A stretch of 64,000 nucleotides of DNA from Bin87 sp965221295 (GTDB taxonomy: Bacteria > Chloroflexota > Dehalococcoidia > Lucifugimonadales > UBA3495), in assembly GCA_965221295.1 (NCBI GenBank), contig OZ244879.1, positions 1,426,001-1,490,000 of the forward strand. Reading direction: 5' to 3'. Position 1 is the stretch's first letter. Each line of letters opens with the position of its first letter. Below the pieces are notes generated by a model that ran no database searches, was not told the DNA's origin, and saw nothing but the letters and a program-made list of their open reading frames with translations. The position numbers and the translations under genes were made by a program. Shown here in pieces: positions 1 to 8,883 of this stretch.

Positions 1-1344
1 GAATTCTTGGAACTCGTCGGTAATGACTTCACTGGCTCCATTCCAGAAGAATTGGGGAAACTCTCCCAACTCAAGCGCCTGACGCTGAGTGGCCGCAACC
101 TCAATGGCTCCATTCCTACCACCTTCGGTGGCCTGTCTGAACTTGAGACTATATTGCTAATCGGCACCAGTGTGAGCGGTCGTATCCCAGCAGAGTTGGG
201 AAACCTTTCCAATCTCAGAACTCTGTGGCTCCAATACAACAAATTGAACGGCTCCATACCCGCCGAATTGGGGAACCTTGCTGAGTTAGAAAGCCTGTCC
301 CTTGCTCACAACGGTTTAAGTGGAACCATTCCCCCAGAATTGGGACGCCTCTCTCGGATTGAAACGATTAGCCTGGAAGGCAACAATTTGACGGGTCCTA
401 TGCCCGTTGAATTTGACGGCCTCTCTGGCGCTTATTACATCAATCTTAGCGAAAACGAACTAAGTGGCTCCGTGCCCGCCGCATGGGGTAGCTTTTCCGG
501 GCTAGTATCCCTGGACCTTTCCCGCAACAAGTTTAGCGGCTCGATACCTGTTGAATTGGGCGGTCTCCCACAACTGGCAAACCTGGACCTTTCCCGCAAC
601 AAGTTTAGCGGCTCGATACCTGTTGAATTGGGCGGTCTCCCACAACTGGTAAACCTGGACCTTTCCCGCAACAAGTTTAGCGGCTCGATACCCGTTGAAT
701 TGGGCGGTCTCCCACTACTGGCAAACCTGGACCTTTCCCGCAACGAGCTGAGCAGCTCCATACCTCTTGAATTGGGCGGCCTTTCCCACCTGGCAGACTT
801 GGACCTTTCCCGAAACAAGTTGAGTGGTCCGATACCCGCTGAGTTGGGAGACTTCGCCCTGCTGCGGACGGTGTATCTCGGCGGCAACGATTTGAGCGGC
901 CCGATCCCCGCAGAACTGGGAGGATTGGACCAGCTCCAGACGCTGTATCTCGGTGGCAACGATTTGAGCGGTTCAATTCCCGGCGAACTTGGAAACCTCT
1001 CACAGCTAAGTTACCTGGACTTCGCCGGCAACAATTTGAGCGGATCGATTCCGTCCGAGATCGGAAACCTGACGGAATTGAGATTTTTGAACCTGAACGG
1101 CAACGATCTCACCGGCGCTCTTCCCCCAGATCTGGGCAACTTGGGCAATCTGCTCGTTTTGCACGTGGCGGCTAACCAATTGTCTGGTCCCATTCCGTCG
1201 GCCCTCGCCGACCTGACTGATGTGCGTATCATTAACCTGACCGGGAACGGTTTATGCATCGCCTCAGAAGACGAAGCGTTAGCCAAATGGTACGGCGGCA
1301 TCGTCAGCCGGCTACCAGATAGTCTGGGAGCTTGCGCGGGCTAA
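1..1344 (+). CDS. Leucine-rich-repeat surface protein, 5' truncated
   Basis: The frame is open from base 1, so the N-terminus lies outside the window. The visible 447 residues are almost entirely 24-residue leucine-rich repeats of the plant-type pattern LxxLxLxxNxLSGxIPxELGxL, about 17 units. A non-repeat C-terminal cap contains a Cys in NGLCIA and ends GACAG. LRR solenoids of this type are protein-binding surfaces, and in bacteria they usually sit on secreted or surface proteins. No signal peptide or anchor is visible because the start is missing. Four central units are near-identical at DNA level (see the repeat entry). The partner is unknown. Confidence 0.9.
   Translation, partial: EFLELVGNDFTGSIPEELGKLSQLKRLTLSGRNLNGSIPTTFGGLSELETILLIGTSVSGRIPAELGNLSNLRTLWLQYNKLNGSIPAELGNLAELESLSLAHNGLSGTIPPELGRLSRIETISLEGNNLTGPMPVEFDGLSGAYYINLSENELSGSVPAAWGSFSGLVSLDLSRNKFSGSIPVELGGLPQLANLDLSRNKFSGSIPVELGGLPQLVNLDLSRNKFSGSIPVELGGLPLLANLDLSRNELSSSIPLELGGLSHLADLDLSRNKLSGPIPAELGDFALLRTVYLGGNDLSGPIPAELGGLDQLQTLYLGGNDLSGSIPGELGNLSQLSYLDFAGNNLSGSIPSEIGNLTELRFLNLNGNDLTGALPPDLGNLGNLLVLHVAANQLSGPIPSALADLTDVRIINLTGNGLCIASEDEALAKWYGGIVSRLPDSLGACAG
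511..798 (+). repeat. Four 72-bp tandem repeats inside the LRR gene
   Basis: Copies start at 511, 583, 655 and 727, each encoding one 24-residue LRR. The first three are nearly identical base for base (all begin CTGGACCTTTCCCGCAACAA), and the fourth has diverged. Flanking repeats keep only the protein consensus. This points to recent unit duplication by unequal recombination or slippage, so repeat number may differ between strains. Confidence 0.85.
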
Positions 1345-1498
1345 CGAGCGCACCCGCTGGCGCACAACACGCTGGCTGTCGGGCCCGCCCCAGCGCCGGG
1401 CGCCACGCTAGAAACGTTCGGCGCACGGCTCCGCCAGGATAGGCGCGGGCCATCCACGCGGGCGTTGTCGGCGGGTCAAGCGATCCAACCCGCCGCGC

Positions 1499-1534
1499 CA
1501 AAACCCAGGCGCGAATTTCCCGCGCCTGCTTTTG
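1499..1534. terminator. Bidirectional terminator between LRR gene and yifB
   Basis: CAGGCGCG (1506-1513) pairs perfectly with CGCGCCTG (1521-1528) around a 7-base loop. It is followed by CTTTT on the plus strand and flanked by AAAA (TTTT on the minus strand) at 1500-1503. It lies between two convergent genes and can serve both. Confidence 0.75.
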
Positions 1535-1549
1535 CCTGGAACCGCGAAT

Positions 1550-3082
1550 TCAGTTCAATCCCCTGGCTCGGTATTGTAGGGCCTCAGCCAGGTGGGCCGG
1601 GCCTATTCGGTCTGCGCCGGCGAGGTCTGCGATGGTTTGGGCCACTTTGACCACCCGGTGCAAAGCGCGGGCCGAGAGATCCAGGGTTTGCGAAGCCCGT
1701 TGCAACAGGGCTTCAGCATCGTCTTGCAGGGTGCAGTGCTCCCATATCCGAGAACCAGACATGTCCGCGTTGGCCAGGGCGCCATGTTCGTTGCTGCGGG
1801 CGAAGCGCTCCTCCTGCACGGCCCGGGCCGCCAACACGCGTTCGCGGACGGCTTCGGATGATTCCGCTCCCGACTGTGCTAGGAGGCTGTCGTACTCCAC
1901 CGGCGGGACTTCCACGAATATGTCGATGCGTTCCAGCAGCGGCCCGCTGATCCGACGCTGATAGCGCGCCACCGCCGACGGGCTGCAAACGCACTGCTTG
2001 CGCGGATGGGTGGCATACCCACAGGGGCAGGGATTCATCGCCGCCACCAGCATGAAACTTGCCGGATACGTTACGGTGCCGCTTACCCGCGTGATCGTGA
2101 CGGTTTTGTCTTCCAGGGGCTGCCGCAAGGATTCCAGCAGCGCGTGCCCAAATTCCGGCAATTCATCCAGAAACAGCACGCCGCGATGGCTCAGCGTTAT
2201 TTCGCCGGGACGTAGCATTCGCCCGCCGCCCACCAACCCTGCGTTGGAGATGGTGTAGTGGGGCGCTCGGAACGGACGTTGGGCGACCAACGGGCTGTCT
2301 GGTGGGAGATTCCCGCTGACGCTGTAAATTTTGGTTACTTCCAACGCTTCGTCCGGCGTCAGGTACGGCAATATCCCCGGCAGCGCGCGAGCCAGGAGGG
2401 TCTTGCCGGAGCCCGGCGGCCCACTGAATAGGATATTGTGGAATCCAGCCGCCGCCACTTCCAAAGCCCGCTTGGCGTGGTCTTGTCCCCGAATGTGGCA
2501 GAGATCGGTGTTGTCTGGCGGGTTCCGGTTGCCGTTGAGGTAAACTCCGCTGTGCGGGTAGGGTTCGATCATCACTTCGCCCTGCAGGTGGGTCAACAAC
2601 TGGGCCAGTGTGGCTACCGGGAAGACCTGCATTCCTTCCACTAGCGCCGCCTCCGCCGCGTCCATTGCGGGTACGTACACGGTGCGGATGCCCTGCTCCC
2701 GAGCGACCCACACCATGGGCAGTATGCCCGCGGTGTGCCGCAGTCCGCCATCCAGCGACAACTCGCCCAGGAAAATAGCGGGCTCCCTGGGTGGCGGCGC
2801 CTGCCCGGTGCTGAACAAGATTCCCGCCGCGATGGGCAGATCGTAGGCTGGACCCGCCTTCTTGAGGTCGGCAGGCGCCAGGTTCACGGTGATCCGCCGC
2901 ATGGGGAATTCGCATCCGCTGTTGCGCAGCGCGGCTCTAACCCGCTCCTTGGCTTCCTGCACTGCCGTGTCGGGCAGCCCCACGATGTGGAAGGCGGGCA
3001 GGCCTGGAGAAATATCGGTCTCTGCCTGGATGATCTGGCCGTCGAGTCCGACCACGGCGCAAGTTTGAGCTGTCGCCAACAT
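1550..3082 (-). CDS. yifB: YifB/ComM family Mg-chelatase-like AAA+ ATPase
   Basis: This 510-residue protein has the usual family length. The N-terminal ChlI-like domain begins MLATAQTCAVVGLDG. A central AAA+ domain follows with Walker A GPPGSGKT and Walker B VLFLDELPEF, then the MNPCPCGY segment and a C-terminal domain. Homologues (ComM) are hexameric helicases that promote branch migration during natural transformation. The ATG at 3082 is chosen because AGGGAG lies just upstream and the protein starts like its family. The open frame extends further but without family-like sequence. It is a single gene with its own promoter and a shared terminator downstream. Confidence 0.93.
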   Translation of the reverse strand: MLATAQTCAVVGLDGQIIQAETDISPGLPAFHIVGLPDTAVQEAKERVRAALRNSGCEFPMRRITVNLAPADLKKAGPAYDLPIAAGILFSTGQAPPPREPAIFLGELSLDGGLRHTAGILPMVWVAREQGIRTVYVPAMDAAEAALVEGMQVFPVATLAQLLTHLQGEVMIEPYPHSGVYLNGNRNPPDNTDLCHIRGQDHAKRALEVAAAGFHNILFSGPPGSGKTLLARALPGILPYLTPDEALEVTKIYSVSGNLPPDSPLVAQRPFRAPHYTISNAGLVGGGRMLRPGEITLSHRGVLFLDELPEFGHALLESLRQPLEDKTVTITRVSGTVTYPASFMLVAAMNPCPCGYATHPRKQCVCSPSAVARYQRRISGPLLERIDIFVEVPPVEYDSLLAQSGAESSEAVRERVLAARAVQEERFARSNEHGALANADMSGSRIWEHCTLQDDAEALLQRASQTLDLSARALHRVVKVAQTIADLAGADRIGPAHLAEALQYRARGLN

Positions 3083-3105
3083 TTTAACTCCCTGTAAGTT
3101 TTGGT

Positions 3106-3119
3106 TTCGCCAAGGCGAA
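3106..3119. promoter_or_regulatory. 14-bp perfect palindrome in yifB leader
   Basis: TTCGCC-AA-GGCGAA is a perfect inverted repeat between the predicted yifB -10 box and its start codon. It could be a repressor operator or a small leader hairpin. No regulator is assigned. Confidence 0.4.
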
Positions 3120-3134
3120 CAAATTTGCCAATCC

Positions 3135-3163
3135 TGTATACCATATAGAACGTAAGAGCGCAA
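3135..3163 (-). promoter_or_regulatory. Sigma70-type promoter for yifB
   Basis: On the minus strand, TTGCGC (3158-3163) is followed after exactly 17 bases by TATACA (3135-3140), about 50 bp before the yifB start. Confidence 0.6.
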
Positions 3164-3492
3164 TAGCCAGCTGTCGGTACGCCGGGGCAGATCGCGCCGA
3201 CGGAGAATGCGGACGCAGCGCTGCGAAATCGGACCAACGGTTACCAACTGCAGCGGCGGCCGGACGCCTCCAAAGGAGCTGCGGCGAGAGTTGATGCAGC
3301 GCCAAGCGCCGCAGGCTGCCGTCGGACTTCGTCGCGGATTTCGGGTTGCCGCGGGCGGTTCATGTGGGCGCGGCCGGCGCGCGCAATCACTGGCGTGATC
3401 AGTACGGCCAACCGACGCCGAGCGTAACGCCGCCTGTGCGCGCAACAGCGTCGCTTTCAATATGGATCAGGGTCTGGCAGTTCGGCCGCGCT

Positions 3493-3521
3493 TTGCCATC
3501 CTCGCCAACCTAATCTATACT
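3493..3521 (+). promoter_or_regulatory. Promoter with leaderless geometry
   Basis: TTGCCA (3493-3498), a 17-base spacer and TATACT (3516-3521) are followed by only six bases before the ATG at 3528. A transcript starting about 7 bases after the -10 box would begin at or next to the start codon. No Shine-Dalgarno sequence is present, which fits a leaderless mRNA. Confidence 0.6.
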
Positions 3522-3527
3522 CAACGC

Positions 3528-4373
3528 ATGGACATCCAGTTTGAAATCGGTGATCCGATGCGGCCTCGTGGGCACGCTTTGCTGTACTTCCGCGTGGACA
3601 CCGAACCAGAGCGCGTTTACGGCACTTATATCGTCACCCTGCCCATCACGGCCGACCTCACGAAGTACGTCCCGCCATTCTTGGCCGCCCATTTGGGTAG
3701 CGGCGATACCGGCCCCCTCGCCAACTTTGCGGCCTTTGCCATGCCGCCCATGTCCGAACTGGTTGAGGGCGGGTACGACCGATTGGTCCAGCTGGCCAAT
3801 TTGCGAGGCGATGATCTGGTGTTTGGCGGCAGCATGTTCTCCTACGATCTGGCCCGCATGATGGAATCAGTGTCCAGGGCCGTGCAGGAGTATTCCGAAG
3901 CGTGGAACGAAGCCGTTGGCGCCAACGGCGGCGCGGTCCCGTCGATTCCCGCCGATGACGTAGCCATTCCGCTGGCCGGCGCCGAACAGCCCGTCGCCGG
4001 TTCCGAAGCGGCCGAGAGCGATGACCGGGGATTGGGAGTCAACGAGGTTTTGTGGAGCTTCATGAGCGAGGGCGACCGGCTGGCGGAAATGGGTCGCCTG
4101 CTCGGCCGCCTTCGCTTTGCGCAAGAGGGCAACGACGATGCCGCCATCGCCGACATCACCGCTGAAATGACCGCCCTGGGTCGCCACCTGCCCGACGAGT
4201 TCAACATCGCCGCCTTGGTCGCCAACGCGGCCGGCGATGGAGCGGTTGCCGCCCAACTCGCCCAACTCTATCTCGACCGTTGCTATCGCTTGTCTTCCGG
4301 CGATGCCGAGCAGGTGCGCCGAATAGACGAAGCCATCCGCAACCTGGAGCGCCGGGGACGGCCCAATTCTTGA
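3528..4373 (+). CDS. Conserved-looking hypothetical protein
   Basis: 281 residues, soluble, no signal peptide or membrane segment. The first ~130 residues look folded (MDIQFEIGDP; GHALLYFRVD; a TYIVTLPITADL strand). An Ala/Gly/Pro-rich linker follows, and then a helical C-terminal part from about residue 180 (LWSFMSEGDRLAEMGRLL) ending RRGRPNS. I do not recognise the family. ATG 3528 is preferred over the upstream in-frame ATG because a strong promoter lies directly in front of it. The 22 extra residues upstream would overlap that promoter. The next gene is co-directional, 70 bp downstream with its own strong RBS. Confidence 0.75.
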   Translation: MDIQFEIGDPMRPRGHALLYFRVDTEPERVYGTYIVTLPITADLTKYVPPFLAAHLGSGDTGPLANFAAFAMPPMSELVEGGYDRLVQLANLRGDDLVFGGSMFSYDLARMMESVSRAVQEYSEAWNEAVGANGGAVPSIPADDVAIPLAGAEQPVAGSEAAESDDRGLGVNEVLWSFMSEGDRLAEMGRLLGRLRFAQEGNDDAAIADITAEMTALGRHLPDEFNIAALVANAAGDGAVAAQLAQLYLDRCYRLSSGDAEQVRRIDEAIRNLERRGRPNS

Positions 4374-4442
4374 CACCCTTGCTGGCCCAAAAATACACTA
4401 CCGGCAATTCATGCCAACGCTATCTTCAGGAGGTCCTCCCCG

Positions 4443-5438
4443 ATGACTGAAGCTCGCCTCACTCACCCACACGCCAAGGTATCGGCCGCAATGGTGGACT
4501 CAGCGCGGCGCTGGCTGGCCAGCCTGGACGGTCAGCAGCGCGGCAAGGCCACGTATCACTACCTGGATGGCGAGCGGATCTTCTGGTACTACCCCCCGCT
4601 GAACCGCCACGGCCTGCCCCTGCGCGACATGACTGATCCGCAACGCGCTTTGGCGTTGGAGTTGCTGGCCACCGGCCTCACCGAAGAAACCAATCGCCAA
4701 GCCAACCTCATCATCGAGCACGAGTTGGTGCTGGGACCCTTGGAGGTTGAGTGGGACCAGGTGACCTTCGCCCGGGACCCTGAACTCTACTACTGGACGG
4801 TGTTCGGCGAACCAGGACGCCACGATCCCTGGGGCTGGCGGGTAGAGGGCCATCATCTTTCCGTTCATTACAGCGTTTGGGGCGACCAGGTGATCGCGGT
4901 GACTCCCTTGTTCCTCGGCGCCAACCCGGCCGAAGTCCGCAAGGGGCCGAAGGAAGGACTACGCATCCTGGGACGGCGGGAGGATCTGGCCATCGAATTG
5001 ATGGCCTCGCTGGACGCTGGCCAGCGCAGCAAGGCAGTGATCCACGACAAGGCTCCCTGGGACATTCTCGGGTACAATGCCAGCAAGCAGCCCATCCACG
5101 ATGATGAGGGTTTGGCGGCCCGCGAGATGAACGGCGCACAGCAGGAAATGCTGATGACCCTCATTGCGGAGTACGTGAACGGCGTTCCGGCGGCCGTGGC
5201 GCAGCAGCGCCTGGCGGCGATCCGCGAGTCAGGCCTCGACGACTACCGTTTGGTATGGGCTGGCGGCTTGGATCGCAGCCGCGACCATTACTACCGCATT
5301 CACGGCGGCCACTTCATCGTCGAGTTCGACAACATCCAAAACGGGGCGAACCATATCCACTCCGTGTGGCGGGACGTGGAAAACGATTTCGCCCAGGACG
5401 TTCTACGCGACCATCGGCTGATGTACCACGTATTGTAG
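4443..5438 (+). CDS. DUF3500 family protein
   Basis: 331 residues matching the DUF3500 pattern by eye: an N-terminal WLASLDGQQRGKA segment, then YYPPLNRHGLPLRDM, WRVEGHHLSVHYSV near the middle, and a C-terminal HYYRIHGGHFIVEFDN followed by HSVWRD. The family is widespread and its function is unsettled. The many conserved His, Asp and Glu residues would fit metal binding, but that is inference. A consensus AGGAGGT lies about 8 bases before the ATG. No signal peptide is evident. It could be co-transcribed with the hypothetical gene upstream. Confidence 0.85.
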   Translation: MTEARLTHPHAKVSAAMVDSARRWLASLDGQQRGKATYHYLDGERIFWYYPPLNRHGLPLRDMTDPQRALALELLATGLTEETNRQANLIIEHELVLGPLEVEWDQVTFARDPELYYWTVFGEPGRHDPWGWRVEGHHLSVHYSVWGDQVIAVTPLFLGANPAEVRKGPKEGLRILGRREDLAIELMASLDAGQRSKAVIHDKAPWDILGYNASKQPIHDDEGLAAREMNGAQQEMLMTLIAEYVNGVPAAVAQQRLAAIRESGLDDYRLVWAGGLDRSRDHYYRIHGGHFIVEFDNIQNGANHIHSVWRDVENDFAQDVLRDHRLMYHVL

Positions 5439-5500
5439 GCCTTCCCGGCATGGTTGACCGGAGCGGTTGGGGGCGGGAATGAAACCCGCCCTCCATCGCG

Positions 5501-5968
5501 TCACAGGCTGCGCAGCAAGTCTCGCCAGGCCAATTTATGCTTTGGCTGAGTTACTCTGTCGTTCAGTTCCTTGCCCACGAGCGCCAGGAACCGCGCCCGG
5601 CTGGGTTCCCCCGCGATAGCCAGCGCCACGCGCAACAACGCGCCGATGTCTATCGGGTGGATGTTGACCCCCAAGCCGAACTCACTGCGAATCCTGTCCG
5701 AAATCGTCTGATCGTGAGTTTGGGGCGATACGGTGGCGAACAGAATTTCCGTGACATTGCTGCGGCGCGCCTTGCCGATCGCGATTTCCACGTCCTGGAG
5801 CGTAAGGTTGCGGTCTTTGACTTCCACAGCCAATACGAGCCGGTCTGTCTGGTAGCGCATAACGTCGCCGGGAAGGTTGCCGGCGGCGTCCGCTTCGTTT
5901 ATTGCCTGTCGTTCGATACGATCAAATAAACCGAAATACTCAGATATAGTGCGCATCAACGCCGCCAC
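5501..5968 (-). pseudogene. Restriction endonuclease fragment, SacI-like (probable remnant)
   Basis: About 155 codons from a GTG. The text MRTISEYFGLFDRIERQAIN, EVKDRNLTLQDVEIAI and EILFATVSP resembles the C-terminal part of SacI-type restriction endonucleases (from memory, not aligned). The same frame reads upstream through ERPQIVVAAL, which looks like further homologous sequence, but meets a TAA a few codons earlier. The rest of a full-length enzyme has no room before the methylase gene ends at 6041. I read this as a 5'-deleted remnant, not a complete gene. It sits directly downstream of, and in the same direction as, the DNA methylase. A small intact protein cannot be excluded. Confidence 0.6.
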
Positions 5969-6040
5969 TACGATTTGAGGGCGTTCACAGCGCCTTTAGT
6001 TGCCCCAGAGGGGATAACCGCTCAATGGGCGGTTTGGCCT

Positions 6041-6928
6041 CTATGGCATCGTGGTTTGGCATGGAGGATCGTAATTCATCCACAACGATTCCTGGCGCGG
6101 CTGCCGCACTGAGTGGCAGATCCGTTCCGGAGCGTCCACTCGGCGCCAGTCAGCGAACAAAGAATCGTAGAGTTCGCTGCGATACCCCGAAATGGCGGCG
6201 CGGCCTCGGATCCCGTGCAACAGGTTCGCGAGTTCGACGTGCTCGTCATCTGTCATTTCGCCATAGTAAGCGTGGGTATCGCCGCGAGCGTCGTGGACGT
6301 AGGGGGGATCAAGGTAAAACAGCGTGTCCGCCGTATCATAACGCCGGATTACTTCAACGGCAGGGGCGTTTTCAATCTGCACCCTCATCAGGCGGTCGAT
6401 GATTGGAGGCAGGCCCTCGATGGATCCCAACCAACGGGATACGGCTCCAGCCATTCCCGAGCGGGAAGTAAGGATGCACTGGGCCCATCTGCCTTGCGAT
6501 GAAGTCTGCGCCAGTCCGGTTCGGGTCTGGCGCGCGCGGACGTAGAATCTGCGGGCTCGTTCCACGCTGTCCAGGCCAGATTCAGAAGCGCAGGCCAGCG
6601 CCAGTTCCTCGCGGGAAAATGGGGTCAGCCCGATGTCCTTAAGTAGACGTTCGCCTTTTTGAGGATGTCGCAGCGTGGCGAAGAAATTAACCAGTTCCGA
6701 ATCCAAGTCGTTATAGGTTTCGACCGGCGCTGGCTCCCGGTTGATGAGAACTGCCGCTGAACCACCGAACACGTCGCAGAAATGAGTGGCGTCACTGGGC
6801 AAATTGGGTAAAAGGAAATCCAGATGGCTGAACTTGCCTCCGTACCAACCAAAGGCGATTTTCCTCCGCCGTGGCTGCCCAGACCGGCCAGTACGGCTAC
6901 GCAGTGCTGTCTTTGATTGGCTCATCAT
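6041..6928 (-). CDS. DNA adenine methylase, D12/Dam class
   Basis: 295 residues. The N-terminal FGWYGGKFSHLDFLLPNLP is the AdoMet-binding FxxxGGK motif of D12-class N6-adenine methyltransferases. The catalytic DPPY appears in LFYLDPPYVHD, and FCDVFGGSAAV and YNDLDSELVNFF are also family motifs. It transfers a methyl group from AdoMet to adenine at a specific DNA site. ATG 6928 is chosen; a second ATG follows immediately and a TTG lies 5 codons upstream, none with a clear RBS. With the endonuclease fragment downstream it forms the modification half of a decayed type II system, so it probably acts as a solitary methylase now. Confidence 0.88.
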   Translation of the reverse strand: MMSQSKTALRSRTGRSGQPRRRKIAFGWYGGKFSHLDFLLPNLPSDATHFCDVFGGSAAVLINREPAPVETYNDLDSELVNFFATLRHPQKGERLLKDIGLTPFSREELALACASESGLDSVERARRFYVRARQTRTGLAQTSSQGRWAQCILTSRSGMAGAVSRWLGSIEGLPPIIDRLMRVQIENAPAVEVIRRYDTADTLFYLDPPYVHDARGDTHAYYGEMTDDEHVELANLLHGIRGRAAISGYRSELYDSLFADWRRVDAPERICHSVRQPRQESLWMNYDPPCQTTMP

Positions 6929-7350
6929 GATTCTCGACCCCAAGTGGGAGATTGCCGCACTTTACCGATTTCTGCCGCACACGGTCAACTACCCGCTGTC
7001 ACTGAACCGGGTGTCTGCTTCGGAGTTGTTGGAAACGCGACCTACACTGCCGCCGCCGCGCATAACCCCAGGCTCAGAAGAGGCGCCAATAATGGGACAC
7101 GGTGATGTGGGCGAGGCCTTGCCGTCGTAGTGAGTCGAAAACCGAGGCCAGCGTCTCCACGTTAGTCGCGCCCCGCAGCGAGCCGATGCTGCGGTTGACC
7201 ACCGGAGGGCGTTGGCCGAATGCGGCTGCGCTCCCATCCTACTCTGACCCGTTGTGGCGCCTCCGGTTCCTTGACTTTGACCGCCGTCAGCACTAGGATT
7301 GTCATAGGGCAACATATCCGGGCGTAGCCCGGACGGACTGAGGAGGTTCT
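6929..7350. other. Intergenic region upstream of rny and the methylase
   Basis: No confident gene. On the minus strand 7074-7238 there is a 54-codon protein-like stretch (V-N-R-S-I-G-S-L-R-G, ending SHYWRLF and a stop), with a possible GTG start at 7202. It might be a very short gene or a decayed end. The right part carries the rny promoter. Confidence 0.4.
7271..7299 (+). promoter_or_regulatory. Sigma70-type promoter for rny
   Basis: TTGACT (7271-7276), a 17-base spacer and TAGGAT (7294-7299), about 45 bp upstream of the rny start. Confidence 0.6.
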
Positions 7351-8883
7351 ATGTTAACCGTCATCTTATCCGTCCTGGCGGCCGCAGGGTTCGCAACAGG
7401 GATAGCAGCAGTGGTTTGGCTGCTGCTGTCAACCAAACGAGACGGCAATCAACTGCAACGCAGCCGCGAGGAGGCTGCCGCCAACATCAATCAGGCTGAG
7501 GAGGAAAAGCGCAGCATCCTGCTTCAAGCGCAAGAAGAAGCGATCAAGGTTCGCGAAGCTGGGGACAAGGAGATCCAAGAGCAGCGGCGCGAACTCAATC
7601 GCATGGAACGTCGCTACATCCAACGAGATGAGCAGTTGGACCGCAGGTCCGAGGCCTTGGAGCGCCAGGAAACCGAACTGGAACAGCGTGAATCCGAAGC
7701 CGAAGCTGCTTTGCAGAACGCCGCGATTTTGAAACGACAACACACCCAGGAGTTGGAACGCATAGCATCTCTCAGCACGGAGGAAGCGCGCGGCATCGTG
7801 CTCAAACGAGGCGAAGAGGAGGCTACTCACGAACTGGCTCGCCGCTACTATGAGCTGGAGAAGGAACACCAAACCCGGGCGGACGAAAACGCCCGACGCA
7901 TCCTAACCCTGGCAATCAATAGGCTAGCTACCGACGTAGTGTCGGAGAGCACCACATCTGTTGTGTCCCTGCCCAACGATGAGATGAAAGGTCGTCTCAT
8001 TGGCCGTGAAGGACGAAACATCCGGGCCCTGGAGGCCCACACCGGAGTGGACATCATCGTTGATGATACCCCCGGCATCGTAACGTTGTCATGCTTCGAC
8101 CCGGTTCGCCGGGAGATCGCGAAGCTGGCCCTGACCCAGCTGGTCAAAGACGGGAGGATTCAACCCGCGCGCATTGAAGAAAGCGTCAACCGCGCAACGA
8201 GGGACATCGAAGAAACGATGTGGCGCGCCGGCGAAGAGGCGACCTTCGAAGTGGGCGTCAGCGGCCTCGACCCCGAATTGATCCGCTTGCTGGGGCGGTT
8301 GAAGTACCGCTACAGCTACGGAGAAAACGTGTTGACCCACTCCATTGAAGTTGGCCTGCTGGCAGGTATGCTGGCTTCGGAAGTTGGCGCCAACGTCCAG
8401 ATCGCCCGCACCGGCGGTCTGCTGCACGACATCGGCAAGGCCTTGACCCACGAAATACCGGGTCCCCATGCCGAAATCGGCTACGACCTGACCACCCGGA
8501 ACGGTGTCGGAATGCAGGTGTGCCACTGCGTCTTGGAGCATCACGACGACGACCACTCCAGCATCGAATCGTTCTTGGTGGCCGCCGCCGATGGAATCAG
8601 CGCCGCCCGCCCCGGCGCCCGCAAGGAGTCCATCGAGCAGTACACCCGCCGTTTACGGGAACTGGAGGACACCGCCAACAGCTTCGAGGGCGTACAGCGT
8701 TCATTCGCCATCCAGGCCGGTCGCGAGGTGCGAGTCATGGTCAGCCCCGAGGATGTGGACGACGTGGCTTGCGCATCGCTGGCCCGCGACATTGCCGGCA
8801 AGGTCTCACGGGACTTGCAATTCCCTGGCCAGATCAAAGTAACAGTAATACGAGAAACCCGTGAGGAAAGCATAGCTCGCTAA
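7351..8883 (+). CDS. rny: Ribonuclease Y
   Basis: 510 residues, typical length. An N-terminal membrane segment (LSVLAAAGFATGIAAVVWLL) is followed by a long charged coiled coil to about residue 190. Then comes a KH RNA-binding domain (MKGRLIGREGRNIRALE) and an HD metal-dependent hydrolase domain with HSIEV and LLHDIGKA, ending in VKVTVIRE-type sequence. RNase Y is a membrane-attached endoribonuclease that starts mRNA decay and organises the degradosome in bacteria without RNase E. GGAGG lies 7 bases before the ATG. The next gene is its classic neighbour ymdB. Confidence 0.97.
   Translation: MLTVILSVLAAAGFATGIAAVVWLLLSTKRDGNQLQRSREEAAANINQAEEEKRSILLQAQEEAIKVREAGDKEIQEQRRELNRMERRYIQRDEQLDRRSEALERQETELEQRESEAEAALQNAAILKRQHTQELERIASLSTEEARGIVLKRGEEEATHELARRYYELEKEHQTRADENARRILTLAINRLATDVVSESTTSVVSLPNDEMKGRLIGREGRNIRALEAHTGVDIIVDDTPGIVTLSCFDPVRREIAKLALTQLVKDGRIQPARIEESVNRATRDIEETMWRAGEEATFEVGVSGLDPELIRLLGRLKYRYSYGENVLTHSIEVGLLAGMLASEVGANVQIARTGGLLHDIGKALTHEIPGPHAEIGYDLTTRNGVGMQVCHCVLEHHDDDHSSIESFLVAAADGISAARPGARKESIEQYTRRLRELEDTANSFEGVQRSFAIQAGREVRVMVSPEDVDDVACASLARDIAGKVSRDLQFPGQIKVTVIRETREESIAR

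Larger units (their letters stand above)
3083..3527. other. Divergent intergenic region, yifB / hypothetical gene
   Basis: No gene is supported here. It holds the yifB promoter and a 14-bp palindrome on the left, and the leaderless-type promoter of the rightward gene on the right. The middle is GC-rich without recognisable features. Confidence 0.6.

Noticed and set aside
1..6. EcoRI site at the first base as a cloning boundary
   Set aside because: The LRR frame runs straight through it, and GAATTC occurs elsewhere in the window. Chance cannot be excluded and no vector sequence is seen.
435..1301. Antisense open frames over the LRR gene
   Set aside because: They exist only because the LRR codons repeat. 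No RBS, no family, Arg/Ser/Pro-rich.
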